Positions 1 to 11,543 of a stretch of DNA of 64,000 nt are shown here, piece after piece. Position numbers and translations under genes: made by a program. The notes beneath the pieces are model-generated. The model was not told where the DNA came from and did no database searches. It worked only from the letters and a program-made list of their open reading frames with translations. Source of the stretch: Desarmillaria ectypa. Its lineage: Eukaryota; Basidiomycota; Agaricomycetes; Agaricales; Physalacriaceae. How positions within the stretch are numbered: position 1 is the stretch's first letter; each line of letters opens with the position of its first letter. Where the stretch lies: positions 3,596,001 through 3,660,000 of the forward strand of contig JAUDYN010000002.1 in NCBI GenBank assembly GCA_030407005.1. The letters are read 5' to 3'.

Positions 1-1801
1 TCCTTCGCCGGATGACGAACAAGAGCATAAAGAGCAGCAAGGGATAGAATAGCAAGAGTACGGGTGAGAACCCAAGAGATGATCGTGTCAACGAGGTCGG
101 TAAATGAGGTGAGATCTTGTCCTCAATGAGATCGAGGAATGGCGGTCGTATGGGCTTGATAGGGAAGGTTTCTGGGTTAGGTATATCATCTAAAGGGTCA
201 ACAAGTGGCTTGTCGGTTTTTGAGAGGAGTGGAACTTCCTTGCTGGCCTCTAGTACCATCTTCCCAAGTGTCCAGCTGATAGCAATGTCCCCAACGGTGT
301 CAACAGACTGGAAAGTCGGCCTTCCTAGTCCTTTACTCTCGGCCTGCTCCACAACCCTTTCCCCGTCTGTCGTCCCATTCCCACCTGGATCGACTATCCG
401 TGGCATTCCAATCCCATCATGAAGCACGTTAGCAATCCAAGCGGCCTTGAAGCATTGCATCTGCAACCGTGGTATTTCCACCTTCTCCCCCCACTTTCCG
501 ACGTCAACGATCCGACCGCCATCTTCTACCTCGCCGTCACCTGTTGGTCGACTGTGCTGACGAGATTCTTCGTGTTCTTCTACAATATTGGACCAGTTTC
601 TCGAGCAAAAGTGGGATGCTGCGCGCTCGTACTGCACAAAGTCATAGGGACCACCGAGCCCAAAGACATGTTCAGAAGAATACCAGTATTCTGATACTCC
701 TATAAAATGGGAGACGGAGAAGTCTATTGGGGGGGCATATACACCATTCATTAGGCATGGCGTATCGGGACAAGGCGCGTGCTTGTTCAAAAGCGAGGCC
801 GTCTTTTGCATGCACTGCTCAAAGGATCCCGTGCCAACCAAACGATGAGTTTTCTTAGAGTGGTCTGACGCAAGTCCAAGATGTACGGGGGTTTCTGTAA
901 GTTCGAGATCCTTCGGCAAACAAGGGTCTGGAACAACATCTCTATCGTGTGGTGATGTCCGTTGAGCCTCAAATTCGTTGATCGCTTGGCCGACATATCG
1001 CTCTCTGGCTTGGTTTGTACCATATCCAAGCCAAGTGGTTACGAACACTTTGTGAAGTATTTCCTGGCCATCCAAAAGACGGAGGCGAACTTCAATGAGG
1101 CTTTTGGCCTCGTCCTGGTGAGCCCTGCCAGGTTCGAATGCAATTTGCGTCGAAGCACCACCCATATCCAAAAAGCCATAGGTCGTAGGATTGCTGGGCC
1201 CCGTGAATCCGTCCATTAAATAGTTAACCGCGATCCACCCGAACAGACCCTCTTCTTCGCCAGTGATGATTCGTACACTTGAACCACAGGGACCTGCTGC
1301 GGTCGGGCCGTCCAACCGAAAGTGAGAGTGGTGTACAAAGAAATGGCATGTCTCCGACAGGATTTCGGCTTGTTTCTCCGGTGATAATAGCCGCATTCCA
1401 GCGGTAGCGAGTAGAAATAAGGGCGTCTCGGCGTGTAGAGAAGGAGGAATATGTTCACGAGCATGGTTCAACAACGGGCGCAAGTGACCTGGGAGATCCT
1501 CCAAATTATCTGCAAAAGATGATATGCCTGCAAAAGATGTATTAGTGTGTACATTTCGGAATGATGGCCACCATAATGCACCTGGCTCAACCTTGCTAAC
1601 CCATTCCCCGCCTTGCTTCGTTCCTTTCTCAACTCGAGGCAACGTATGCGAGTTGTAGAACTCGCTGGTCTTGTCCAGCCTGATAGCCTTGGGATCCTTC
1701 CAGCTATATATCTGGAGTCGAGAGCCAGATGAGCCTGCATCAATGACTGCTCCAAAGTGACGGCCAACTAGCCACGGGTCACCAGCCGTTGGAGGAGGCA
1801 T
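1..1801 (-). CDS. YND1: Golgi apyrase (GDA1/CD39 nucleoside phosphatase), C-terminus cut by window edge
   Basis: One open frame runs from the ATG at 1801 to the window edge without an intron (600 codons seen). Family knowledge: GDA1/CD39 enzymes hydrolyse NDP/NTP in the Golgi lumen so that nucleotide sugars can be exchanged during glycosylation. Seen: an N-terminal apyrase region with the DAGSSGSR nucleotide-binding loop at about residue 15, LLATAGMR, the EEEGLFGW segment, and DMGGASTQI (apyrase regions 1-4). A hydrophobic stretch near residue 590 (VLLLFYPLLLFMLLFVI) followed by arginines is a C-terminal membrane anchor. The lack of an N-terminal membrane segment and presence of a C-terminal one fit Ynd1 rather than Gda1, which is anchored at its N-terminus. 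The true stop lies outside the window. Confidence 0.9.
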   Translation of the reverse strand, partial: MPPPTAGDPWLVGRHFGAVIDAGSSGSRLQIYSWKDPKAIRLDKTSEFYNSHTLPRVEKGTKQGGEWVSKVEPGALWWPSFRNVHTNTSFAGISSFADNLEDLPGHLRPLLNHAREHIPPSLHAETPLFLLATAGMRLLSPEKQAEILSETCHFFVHHSHFRLDGPTAAGPCGSSVRIITGEEEGLFGWIAVNYLMDGFTGPSNPTTYGFLDMGGASTQIAFEPGRAHQDEAKSLIEVRLRLLDGQEILHKVFVTTWLGYGTNQARERYVGQAINEFEAQRTSPHDRDVVPDPCLPKDLELTETPVHLGLASDHSKKTHRLVGTGSFEQCMQKTASLLNKHAPCPDTPCLMNGVYAPPIDFSVSHFIGVSEYWYSSEHVFGLGGPYDFVQYERAASHFCSRNWSNIVEEHEESRQHSRPTGDGEVEDGGRIVDVGKWGEKVEIPRLQMQCFKAAWIANVLHDGIGMPRIVDPGGNGTTDGERVVEQAESKGLGRPTFQSVDTVGDIAISWTLGKMVLEASKEVPLLSKTDKPLVDPLDDIPNPETFPIKPIRPPFLDLIEDKISPHLPTSLTRSSLGFSPVLLLFYPLLLFMLLFVIRRR

Positions 1802-2230
1802 TTATTGTTCACGACGGCTCGAAAACGAGGTCCTCGGCGGCGGCGGCCACTATCGAATCGAAGTCGGGAAGCAAACCGCGGATATAGGAACGGAATCGCT
1901 GAAAATGTGCCACGTGCTGTCTGTAAATGGAGGCTGATGTCATTGCCACTTCAACTTCCAACTTCCTTCATGCAAGCGCGCCCAGCTCTGGAATCTAGTA
2001 AGGGCCTGATGCTAGTATCGAATGCTTTGGTATTATCAATTTATTCAGCGACCTAGCGTCATCAGCTTGCTCATGATTCCTACAATCTTCACTCGAAGTG
2101 ATTATTCCTGGAACATCGTTTAAAATGCGGGGCCACTAGATCTATGGTAGGTCCTTCTATGTGGCAACCCAACGATAGTAGCTTGCTTCATATACTTGAT
2201 GGTAACGACGACTACGGGGCCACTGCTACA
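1802..2230. other. Intergenic, upstream of the apyrase
   Basis: This stretch holds the apyrase promoter side and unassigned sequence. I see no convincing coding frame or repeat in it; short open frames here lack splice support. Confidence 0.5.
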
Positions 2231-2905
2231 ATGACCTTTGGTTTACACATCGTCTTTTTTCTTTACGCGACATGTCGGCTTGGCCGCGCTGAATATCAAA
2301 CTCCTAGAATACATTGTTGGCTCAGACTGCGAAGGTTGTCTCTTCCTGGAGCACGCCAATTCGTCTGTTCTACAATTCTTTTCCAACATTGACTTTAGCG
2401 TTTACGTCCCTGGTCATTTTAAATACAGAGGACAGGGTGAATTCGCCATCCCGGTATACAGAACGGCTATAACGTAGCTTTCTTTTTCTCTTCGTTTGTG
2501 CAAGGATCTTTTTCGTTAATTTATTGTTCTCATTATGTTCGTCTTGTCAAGATGACTCCAAATGGAGGCTTATCATGCAATAATATTGTTTACAACATAG
2601 TACTCTACGAGTATTATCTCGCTTTCGGGATATTTCCAGATCCAACGACACCGTTAAGCCTGCTATGATAACATACGGTAACTGTCTGGGATCCTTACTG
2701 CCCAATCAAGGTCGAACGGAAATGTTTTTCAACAAAACCGAGGATAGAGATCCTATTGTGATGACTGCCAAAAATTCCGCAGACCTATTAAGTGTTGCAG
2801 GTGAGTCTTTACCCGGCCTTGGTTGTTTGTTTACGCTCGTCTGACTTGACAGGTTCTGGGAAAGTATCATATTTATTGAGTCAGCTGTCTCGAAAGGACA
2901 GCATT
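2230..2905 (+). pseudogene. Decayed carboxylesterase relic upstream of copy A (relic 0)
   Basis: Only the 3' part of an esterase can still be read. A GEFAIP segment near 2435 matches the GQFAIP exon of the intact copies. An exon-13-like stretch near 2620-2800 reads EMFFNKTEDRDPI then NSADLLS, against EMRFNRTQAGDPA and PEDLLD in copy A. It ends at a GT donor, and an intron ending in ACAG leads to FWES, the last-exon motif of the family. Stops and frame shifts interrupt the rest and no 5' exons are recognisable. The sequence is much more diverged than copies A-E, so it is an older family member. Confidence 0.65.
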
Positions 2906-2999
2906 GTCAAATTTTGACCAACGCGGAGGAATTTGGACACAGAAAACGGTATGCCTGATTTCCAGTGGAAGCTCGTCTAACAATAGAAAAAGCTCAGGT

Positions 3000-3456
3000 T
3001 CGCGGTCGAATTTCGGAACTTTTTGGAACCCGCTGAGGTGTCACGCGTTTCGCATCGTTATTTTTTCAAAGCGTCGGGCCGGTAAACGCGACTTAAAACG
3101 TCCTTTACTTCGGAGCCTCACTGCTCAGCGGATGCTGTGCTCCAGTGCTGTTATCAGCCTAGACTTGTGCTCCATACCCATTACCATGACTGCGTCACTA
3201 GTGACCGCTAGTTGTCGTGGATCAGCGGCTGTGATGGCGACACGTATAGGTTTTCCCGCGACGTATATCTGCGAAACGTTAAGATGAAAAGCCCCGAACT
3301 TCTACTTCTGACCGAGAATGACAGATTTATTTTAACGACGCTTTGAACCCTTTGTCAGCAGGCAGATGGCATGACCAATTCCTCTGGGATCTGCGCTGCA
3401 TATATAGTCAAAGACATAACACAGAGCACCTCGTCTTCACCACAACTATCACCACA
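3000..3456 (+). promoter_or_regulatory. Duplicated promoter module of esterase copy A
   Basis: About 450 bp ahead of copy A recurs, with scattered changes, ahead of copies C (from about 11100), D (from about 16680) and E (from about 21450). The proximal part, from about 7290, also precedes B. Shared landmarks are a TTCGGAACTTTT block, a CGGGCCGG-like block, and a TATATAG box at 3401-3407, 50 bp before the ATG. The promoter was copied together with the gene, so the paralogues probably started with the same regulation. Which factors bind is not visible. Confidence 0.6.
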
Positions 3457-5756
3457 ATGATATTTCTAGCTCTTCTTATCGTTCTTGTCTCGGTTTTCCA
3501 ACCTTGTAGGGCACAGTCAACTCCGGTCGTTGACCTTGGATACGCCAGATATCGAGGATCATTGGATCCCTCTGGATCTAACAACACTCAATTTCTCGGG
3601 ATACGATTTGCGGCACCACCTACTGGTGCGTGATTTGGGAACTCTCACAATGTAGGGCCGTTCCTAATGTACTTCTGTTTAGGCTCTTTCAGGTGGCAAG
3701 CCCCCCGAACGCCGGACTTCGTTGCGGGAATACAGAACGCTACTGCCGAGCCCCCCAGATGTCTTCAGGCTGGAACGGGCGCAGCTCCTAGCAATCCTTT
3801 CCCTGCCGACAAAAGAGACACCCTTTCTGTTCCAAATTCTGAAGACTGTCTGTTCTTGAAGTGGGTCGCGGACATATTATTGTAGCTGCTATTTATCTGT
3901 TCTCAGCGTGTATGTTCCCGGGCAGCTCGGTTCTCGTAAAAACCTGCCTGTCGTAGTATGGATACATGGAGGAGGGTATGATACATCATTCGTTGTCGAG
4001 GAGTCTATCTGACTCTGGCTACAGTTACGTTGCCGGCAGCGCCAATGGGTTCTCTGGTCCCGACGCTTACAATGGTAACGACCTAGTCCGTGAATCTGGC
4101 GATGGAGTCGTTGCCGTGGTTATCCAGTATCGGTTAGGCTTGTTTGGATTCCTGGCTGGAGAGTCGGTGAAAGTAAACGGCGTATTGAATGCTGGACTTC
4201 GTAAGTTCTGTGTCTCTACGGTTAGGTTCGCGCTGATATTCGTGAGGCAGTCGATCAACAATTTGCGCTTCAATGGGTCCAGACACACGTACGCCTTTTT
4301 TTTCTTCGTTTGTTTTACCGTCTGACTCACCTATCACTTGAAGATTACCAAGTTCGGTGGGGATTCCAGCCGAGTCACTATTTGGGGCGAGTCTGCTGGT
4401 GAGAATGTCGTGTATTCTATAAACTGTCGTGTCCCAATTTAATCGTGTTGTAGGTGCTGGCTCTGTTCTTCAGCAAGTTATTGCCAACGATGGGCAGACC
4501 TCCCCTCCCCTGTTCAGAGCGGCAATAACAAGCTCCAGTTTCCTCCCTTCGCAGTATGCTTTCAATGATGTGGTTCCAGAGGTTCGGTATCTCTCCCAGG
4601 TATATTTATACGAGGTGCTAAAATGTATGTTCTAGTTTCTGTATAACACCGTGGTGTCAAGGACGAAGTAAGTGCTCCCAATTTTAGGCTGCTACAATGG
4701 CCTCTAAAGTCCTAATTAAGCTGTACCTCTGCGGCGAATTCGTTGACATGCCTGAGAAATGCCGACGTAAATCTTCTTGAAACGATCAATGTTAACCTTT
4801 GTATCAGCGGATTTTTTGGCACGTTCGTATTTGTGCCGGTTGTCGATGGTGAATTCATAAAGCAAAGGCCGACGGTAGCTATGCGTGAAGGAAGAGTCAA
4901 TGGCGTAAGCTAGCGGCTAATTATTGGTGCTACTGATGTCTGATCATCTTTGAAGGAGGTTCTTATGTCCGTTACAAACGCAGATGAGGGGGGAATATTC
5001 GTCGACTCGCGTACTGCAGGCACCGTTCAGGTTCCTGAATATCTGACCCAACTATTCCCGAACCTGAGCGATCAGAATCGAACCATTGCCGTTGCAAAGT
5101 ATTCCACTCTTGGAACTCCCATCCAGCAAGTCACCGCCATAATGGGAGAATGTAGGTGTAATACTTAAAATACCCAACACTCATGTCTGACCCTTGTTGC
5201 GGTAGCTATATTCGTTTGCCCCACATATTTCTTACTTCGCGCTTTCAATGGGAGAGGATTCAAGGCAAGTTCAATTACTCTCTGAATGCAGTGGTATTCA
5301 GTATCAGATACTCAGGGTCAATTTGCAATCCCACCCGCCAGCCACGGGAGCGACGTTTCTTATTACTTCCCCTCGTACGTCTGTCGCCATAACTTTTTTT
5401 AACCGTGTTCTCATTCGTTTCTAGCATGAATACGAACGGCGTTCCCGCCTTCGGAAATACCGACTTCGATAAAGCGTTCGCTGAGTCTTTCCTTGCCTTC
5501 GTCATGTCTCTGGATCCAAATGGGACATTCGAGCCGACTATTACACCATCCTGGAAGCCATTTTCGTTCCAGCAAGGTCATCAAGTAGAAATGCGTTTCA
5601 ACAGAACACAAGCCGGTGATCCCGCGATATTGCCTTTTACCACGCCGGAAGATCTGCTTGATCGATGCTCGTGAGTGCACGTACTCCATCCCTTAATCCT
5701 TCCCTCATTTTTTTTTTAGGTTTTGGGAAAGTGTAGGGTCTGAAATAGGACAATGA
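3457..5756 (+). CDS. Secreted type-B carboxylesterase/lipase, copy A
   Basis: Fourteen exons: 3457-3625, 3683-3860, 3907-3975, 4025-4200, 4251-4288, 4344-4398, 4454-4581, 4636-4667, 4721-4904, 4956-5151, 5206-5264, 5316-5374, 5425-5670, 5720-5756. Together they encode 541 residues. Family: COesterase alpha/beta hydrolases, like fungal secreted lipases and sterol esterases, cleaving carboxylic esters. Seen: a signal peptide (cut near residue 20, before QSTP), EDCLFLN, the oxyanion HGGG (136-139), GESAG with Ser227, acidic Glu354 in DEGG, His438 in SHGSD, and NNT/NRT glycosylation sites. The ATG at 3457 is chosen because it starts the signal peptide and lies 50 bp after the TATA box. Intron 11 begins with GC (5265). 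Substrate cannot be told from sequence. Confidence 0.92.
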
Positions 5757-6100
5757 ATATCTTTGTCAAATATCGTTATTTGGTTAGGCGTGTCCGTGAT
5801 GTGTTGCCAAAAGTCATTTATTCTAATAAAACATTGACCTTTCTTGCCAAATATCGAAGCACATACTAGGTGGTCGACGCCTCTTCCACGCAAGGAATAC
5901 GTGTTGTCGTGGAGACAGCGATCCATTATACCTCCCGGACTGCGCGGTGAACGCCGCAGTAAGCATGTATGAGACACTGTAAAACTCAAACTCAAATTAC
6001 CTAGAAGACACAGAGATGGCGACTCAATCTCATCAACTTTTAGAGCTTGAGAGATAACTCTGGTGCTCCTTGCCGCAGAGGGAGCATGCGTGGAGAGCAT
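5757..6100 (-). pseudogene. Broken copy of the ferric-reductase tail, downstream of copy A
   Basis: Read on the minus strand, this segment repeats the end of the reductase gene at 24296-26257. VISQALKVDEIES matches VLISQALTVDEIE. The same splice-donor region follows (LGNLSLS against LGNLSLA), and then PGGIMDRC matches the PGGMLDHC terminal exon, followed by a shifted frame reading STTTRIPCVEEAS. A deletion after the PGG motif breaks the frame and no upstream reductase sequence is present. It is a passenger fragment carried along when the esterase was duplicated. Confidence 0.8.
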
Positions 6101-7290
6101 CGTTGTAGGCGATACAAATTCGTTTGGCGGTGTCTGGGTGAAGAAAGTCGTCGTCGTGGACACGTAGCCAAAGCAGTTTCGTGCAGATTCCCCAAAAGTA
6201 GTGATCACAAAGGTGATATCACTCAGCACATTCCAAGGCAGCAGAAATGCGACGTTGATGGGTTGTTGCTACTTGATGGAAAGGGCGACTACGAACGTGG
6301 GCGCTGTGGCGCAGAACTGCTAGGCTTGTCCACAAAGTATGGTCTAGGGTGTGCGTGCGAGGATTTAAACTCTTGCTCGAGCTTGTATTCAGATTTTTCC
6401 AGCCGGTATTCTTCCGCATGGAAAGTTTTGCTGAACGAAGTGGGCTGACTGCGGTAAGCCTTACGCCGCTCCTTAGCTAGAGTGAAACAGTATATAAGAA
6501 GGACCTTGATGACATCTTACAGGCCCCGGGAAGCTCCTGCCAAGGTATTTCCGGAAATTAGCATATTTTAGGCTCAGGGGATGCAAAACCTTCATCCGCA
6601 TCCAAGTATATCGGAGGGTGCGAGAGCGAAGTTTTTGTCCAATTATTCAGAGGTCTTAGGAGAATTGCGAGGCCACTTTTTGTACAGTGCCGATGTTGAT
6701 TCCTGTCGATAATCATCGAAATCACTACTAAGAGACTATATAGGGAGGAAAAGATTTGCAGAAGACTTGACGGAAATTTCCGTCTATGCGGGCCGGCCCG
6801 AGACAATATCAATAGCTGTCCGACTACTTGGCCGGACAAGCCTTAGCAAGAGCTTCGGGACACAAATACGTTGAGGATCCTGTTGATCGACTTCACTGTT
6901 CGCACATATCAGAAACGATATCTTCTCATACCTTCAATAGTTCTGATGACTCCGCAAACCCTCCATTGAAAATTTCACCCTCTCCTCGTTCTGCAGGACT
7001 TGGATTTCGCATCCCACCCGCCTGCACCATATAGGTTCGTTCATCCTCTGCATTGCGTCTCCAGCTGTCAGTTCAGTAGTCATCAACCTTCTGAACACCT
7101 GGCACATTGGCTGGTGACATTCCAGTCACCCTTCCGGCTTCCCTTTCGTCAGGTTTTCTTTCTCCCTCAAACGGAAGTCACCTCGCAAGCAGGAAACCCA
7201 CCCTCTAAACCCGAGGATACCAAGTATCTTGGCAGCTTCCTCTCTTGGCTTGAATCTTTCTTGACATCCCGAATTTCGCTGCCTCTGCAC
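6100..7290. other. Intergenic between copies A and B
   Basis: No gene is recognised here. The first part is unique relative to the other intervals. The proximal promoter module of copy B starts around 7290. Short open frames lack any supported splice structure. Confidence 0.5.
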
Positions 7291-7603
7291 ATGTTATCAG
7301 CCTGAACCAGTGCTCACATCACACCGATTACTATCACTGATTCACTGGTGCGGCTGCTCGTTGATATAGATCAGCAGCTGCGGTGGGGACACGGAAACTC
7401 TTTTCTGCGAGCTATATCTGCCAAAAGCTAAAGTGAAAAGCCCTGAACTCCTACTCGGACCGCCAACAGCAGAGATATAGAGATCTACGATGCTTCGCTT
7501 GTCAGCAGGTAGATGGCATCACCAGTGGTTCTGGGATCTGCTCTGCATATATAGTCAAGGACGTCGCACAAAACGTCTCGTCTTCACCCCAATTGCCACA
7601 ACA
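7290..7603 (+). promoter_or_regulatory. Duplicated proximal promoter module of esterase copy B
   Basis: From about 7290 this matches the proximal upstream module of the other copies, including the CCAGTGCTCAC block and a TATATAG box at 7548-7554. The more distal module seen before A, C, D and E is not evident. Confidence 0.55.
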
Positions 7604-9903
7604 ATGTTATTTCCCGCTCTTCTTCTCATTCTTGCCTCAGTTTTCCAACCCTGTGGGGCACAGTCGACTCCGGTCATTGACCTTGGATACGCCAAATATC
7701 GGGGAGCATTGGACCCCGCTGGATCCAACAACACTCAATTTCTCGGGATACGATTTGCGGCACCCCCTACTGGTACGTGATTTGAGCTTTGCCAATGTAG
7801 TGCCGTTCCGAGTCCAAGGTACCTCCCTTTAGGCTCTTTGAGGTGGCAAACACCCCGAACACCGGACTTCGTAGCGGGAGTACAGAACGCTACTGCGGAA
7901 CCCTCCAGGTGTCTTCAAGCTGGAACGGGCAGAGCTTCGAGCAATCCTTTTCCTGCCGGCAAAAGAGACGCCCCTGCTGCAGATTCTGAAGACTGTCTGT
8001 TCTTGAAGTAGGTGATGGACATGTTCTTGCGTTTATTGCGACTGTTATTTATCAATTCTCAGCGTGTATGTTCCTGGGCAGTTTGATTCTCGCAGCTCTG
8101 GCAGAAGCCTCCCTGTCGTGGTATGGATACATGGAGGAGGGTATGGCGCTTTATTCATGACAGAGGTGTCTATCTGACCCTGACTACAGTTACGTTTCCG
8201 GTGGCGCCAATGGGTTCTCTGGGAGCAACCTAATCCGTGAATCTGGCGGCGGAGTCGTTGCCGTGGTTATCCAATATCGTTTAGGCTTGTTCGGATTCCT
8301 GGCTGGAGAGTCCGTGAAGGCACATGGCACATTGAATGCCGGTCTCCGTAGGTTCTGCATCTCTGTGATTGGGCTCGCGCTGATGTTTATGAGGCAGTCG
8401 ATCAGCAATTTGCACTTCAATGGGTTCAGAAACATGTAAGTTGTCCTTCTTTTCGGCCCTTGATTGTTGTGCCACCATACTGATCGATCACTTGAAGATC
8501 GCCCAGTTCGGTGGTGATCCAAGTCGAGTTACTATCTGGGGCGTATCTGCTGGTGAGAATTCTACGTATTCCATTCATGTTCCGACTTAATTGTCTTCTA
8601 GGTGCTGGCTCTGTTCTTCAGCAAGTTATTGCCAACGATGGACAGACTTCTCCGCCTTTGTTCAGAGCTGCAATAACAAGCTCCAGTTTTCTCCCTTCAC
8701 AGTATGCTTTCAACGACGTCGTTCCGGAGGTTCGATATCTCTCTGTTAGAATTATACGAGGTGTTGACATATATGTTCTAGTTTCTGTACAACACCGTAG
8801 TATCAAGGATGAAGTAAGTGCTCCCAGTTTAGGTTGTTATAACGGTCTCTGATATCTTAGGCAAGCTGTACCTCTGCGGCGAATTCGCTGACGTGTCTGA
8901 GGAACGCTGACGTAGACATTCTTGAACAGATCAATGTTGATCTTTGTATCAGCGGATTTTTTGGCACGTTCGTATTTGTGCCAGTTGTCGATGGAGATTT
9001 TATAAAGCAAAGGCCGACATTGGCTTTGCGTGAAGGAAAAGTGAACGGCGTAAATTGACGGCTTTTTGTTTTTTACTTCGACTGATGTCTGATCATCTGT
9101 GAAGGAAGTTCTCATGTCCGTCACAAACTCAAATGAAGGGGGTATATTCGTCGACTCAAGTACTGCAGACACCGTTCAGGTTCCTGAGTATCTGACACAG
9201 CTATTTTCGAACCTGGGCTCTCAGCATCGCGATGTCGCCGTTACCAAGTATTCTGGTCTTGGAACTCCAATTGAGCAGGTCACCGCCATAATGGGAGAGA
9301 GTATGTGTGGTACCTATATACTTAACATTTGTTTTCTGATTATTTTCGCGGCAGCCATATTCATTTGCCCCACTTATTTCTTGCTTCGCGCTTTCAAAGG
9401 AAAAGCATTCAAGGCAAGTTCGACGACGCTCCGACCGCAGTGATATTGACTGTCGGATACTTAGGGTCAATTCGCAATCCCACCTGGCAGCCACGGGAGC
9501 GACGTTTCTTATTATTTTCCTTCGTACGTTCGTTGATACAACACGTTTTGTTGCTTCCTCATCAATTCTCCAGTACAAATGCGAACGGCGTTCCCGCCTT
9601 CAACAACACCGACTTCGATAAAGCATTTGCCGAGTCCTTCCTAGGCTTCGTCATGTCTCTGGATCCAAATGGGACATTCGAGCCGACGATTACACCTCCC
9701 TGGAAGCCGTTTTCATTCCAGCAAGGACATCAAGTGGAAATGCGTTTCAATAGAACAGAAGCTGGCTATCCTGCGGTATTGCCTTTTGCCACGCCGGAAG
9801 ATCTGCTTGATCGATGCTCGTGAGTGCACCTGCTCGTTCCTTTATCTTTTCCTCAATTCTTTTTAGGTTTTGGGAAAGTGTAGGGTCTGAAATAGGACAA
9901 TGA
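7604..9903 (+). CDS. Secreted type-B carboxylesterase, copy B, with altered nucleophile elbow
   Basis: Same 14-exon structure as copy A, 537 residues by my count, no frame break. Signal peptide MLFPALLLILASVFQPCGA. HGGG, the acidic Glu (NSNEGG) and the catalytic His (GSHGSD) are intact. The nucleophile elbow near 8540 reads GVSAG instead of GESAG. Two base changes turned Glu into Val next to the catalytic serine, which is itself kept. In this family the Glu is nearly always present, so activity or specificity may differ. Compared with A there is a 3-residue insertion before LPVVVWIHGG and a 6-residue deletion after it. Intron 11 begins with GC (after TTCAAG near 9414). TGA at 9901-9903 is followed by a run of 11 C. 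Confidence 0.9.
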
Positions 9904-9995
9904 ATATTTTTCTCCCCCCCCCCCGGTCGATGCACTCATCTATGTAATAAATACACACTGTGGTAGAAAACGTCATCTGCTCTGCTGGTTCCCGC
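9904..9995 (-). pseudogene. Relic of ferric-reductase terminal exon, downstream of copy B
   Basis: On the minus strand the segment just after copy B reads AEQMTFSTTVCIYYIDE, matching VEQMMLSTTTRIHYVEE of the reductase's last exon. The CGPGG start of that exon is gone. It is shorter than the corresponding relics behind A and D. Confidence 0.65.
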
Positions 9996-11095
9996 AGTCG
10001 GACGTCACTACATGGGCGGCTGCACTGGCATGTGAGTAAATTAAATTGGTAGAGACAAGTGTGAACACACCTGGTGCACTCTATTGTGCCTAATTATCTC
10101 ATAAAAAGTGTCTTCAACTTCAAGTTGACCAGTAACATCTGCACCTTTAGTGAAATGTGAAAGTTTAAAATCCAGGACTGCTCTACATTGCCATCCAACT
10201 ATTTCCAAAGCCCGTTAGCCACGAACAGTCGATGGCCAGCAGAAAGGTACCTGAGGATGATAGGGTCCGTGGGATGACCACGGTTGATTTTGTTGGCCCC
10301 GGGCTCATGGCATACAAGGTCACTCCGGCCCGATTGTTTCGAGGACTTCTTGTCTTCGAGGACGACAACTTCGTGCTATAGTGGGCACCTTTTCAGGGAT
10401 CGTGCTCCTCAAGGTGCTTACATTATTATTGCTACCACAATATAAGTCAAATATACCTTTTCAGGCAGCCTCCCCTTCACCTGCTTCGTTGTATCTTCAA
10501 CATCCGATTGGATGCCCTGCTTTCACAGGATATTCATATGACCATGCTGGAAGGACATATTCGTGGGAGCCGCGACCGGATTCATGGAATAACGGTGAGT
10601 ATTTCATTACCGTAGTGGCAAAAGCTGTCAGTGTCTGATGGAGGGAACTCTCGTGGCTAGTTGTCAACTAACTGTTGTGAAAAACGGGGGATGAATAGAT
10701 CAGTTCGTTCCCAGTTAGTACATGCGCGGTGTCAGGCCAATAGTATCGCGCTTGGCTGAGCTCTGCAAACGCATGCAGATGTACACTACTGTACCTACTT
10801 ATATACTAAATGCTAATGTACTAGAATCTTCTACAACTTTCCTAATACTTCTCTCTTAATCAGCAAGTTCGGCATGATGCCGGATTGCCATCATCTCGGC
10901 TCAACTCTCAAATCCCAACACTAACGTTACTTGAATCTTTGTCAAATTTCTTGTTTATATTATGATAAGCTAATGTGTTGCATAAATAATCGCACAAGGT
11001 GGCGGTATGCGGCTAAGATCATTTTTGGGACGGTGTCGTTTCTTCAGCTTCCGGGTACTACCAACCAACCACAGAATACAATACTACAAGAGTTG
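9996..11095. other. Intergenic between copies B and C
   Basis: No recognised gene. A short plus-strand frame (about 10233-10380) begins MASRKVPEDD and another reads HPIGCPAFTGYSYDHAGRT near 10500. Neither is long enough, nor matched to anything I know, to call. Confidence 0.45.
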
Positions 11096-11543
11096 TTCCC
11101 GGAGAATTTCGGAACTTTTGGAAGTCATTAAAACGTCACGCGTTAGGATCGTCGCTTGTTCGAACTTGATTCAAAGCGGGCCGGACGGCGGATGCGATTT
11201 CAACTTCGTCCACCTCTCACTACTCTGCGGATTTAGGGTCCAGTGCTCACCGACTACCGATACTGCTTCACTGGTGCAGCCGTTGGTTGCCGTGGATTAG
11301 TTGTAGTGTGGATCGAGGTATTGTAGAATTTTCCTTGCGACGTGTATCTGCCAAAGGCAGAGATGAAAAGGCCCCGAACTTCTACTTCGGACCGACAATG
11401 GCAGAAGAACATAGATTTTTAACGATGCTTCGAAGCTCCTTGTCAGCAGGCAGATGGCATGACCAACTACTCTGGGATGTGCTCTGCATATATAGTCAAA
11501 TACTAGCACAGAACGCCCCGTCTTCACCACAACTATCACCACA
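11095..11543 (+). promoter_or_regulatory. Duplicated promoter module of esterase copy C
   Basis: Contains the shared AATTTCGGAACTTTTGG and CGGGCCGG blocks of the array and a TATATAG box at 11489-11495, 55 bp before the ATG. Confidence 0.6.

Noticed and set aside
4712..4900. Minus-strand ORF repeated in copies A, C and E (MTLPSRIATVGLCF...)
   Set aside because: It is the antisense shadow of exon 9 of the esterases; conservation follows from the sense protein and its stop and start do not match across all copies.
5705..6229. 174-codon minus-strand ORF downstream of copy A
   Set aside because: Its recognisable part is the decayed reductase tail with a frame shift, so the long frame is accidental.
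9911..9926. Run of 11 C after copy B
   Set aside because: Simple homopolymer; noted only as a place where sequencing may be unreliable.
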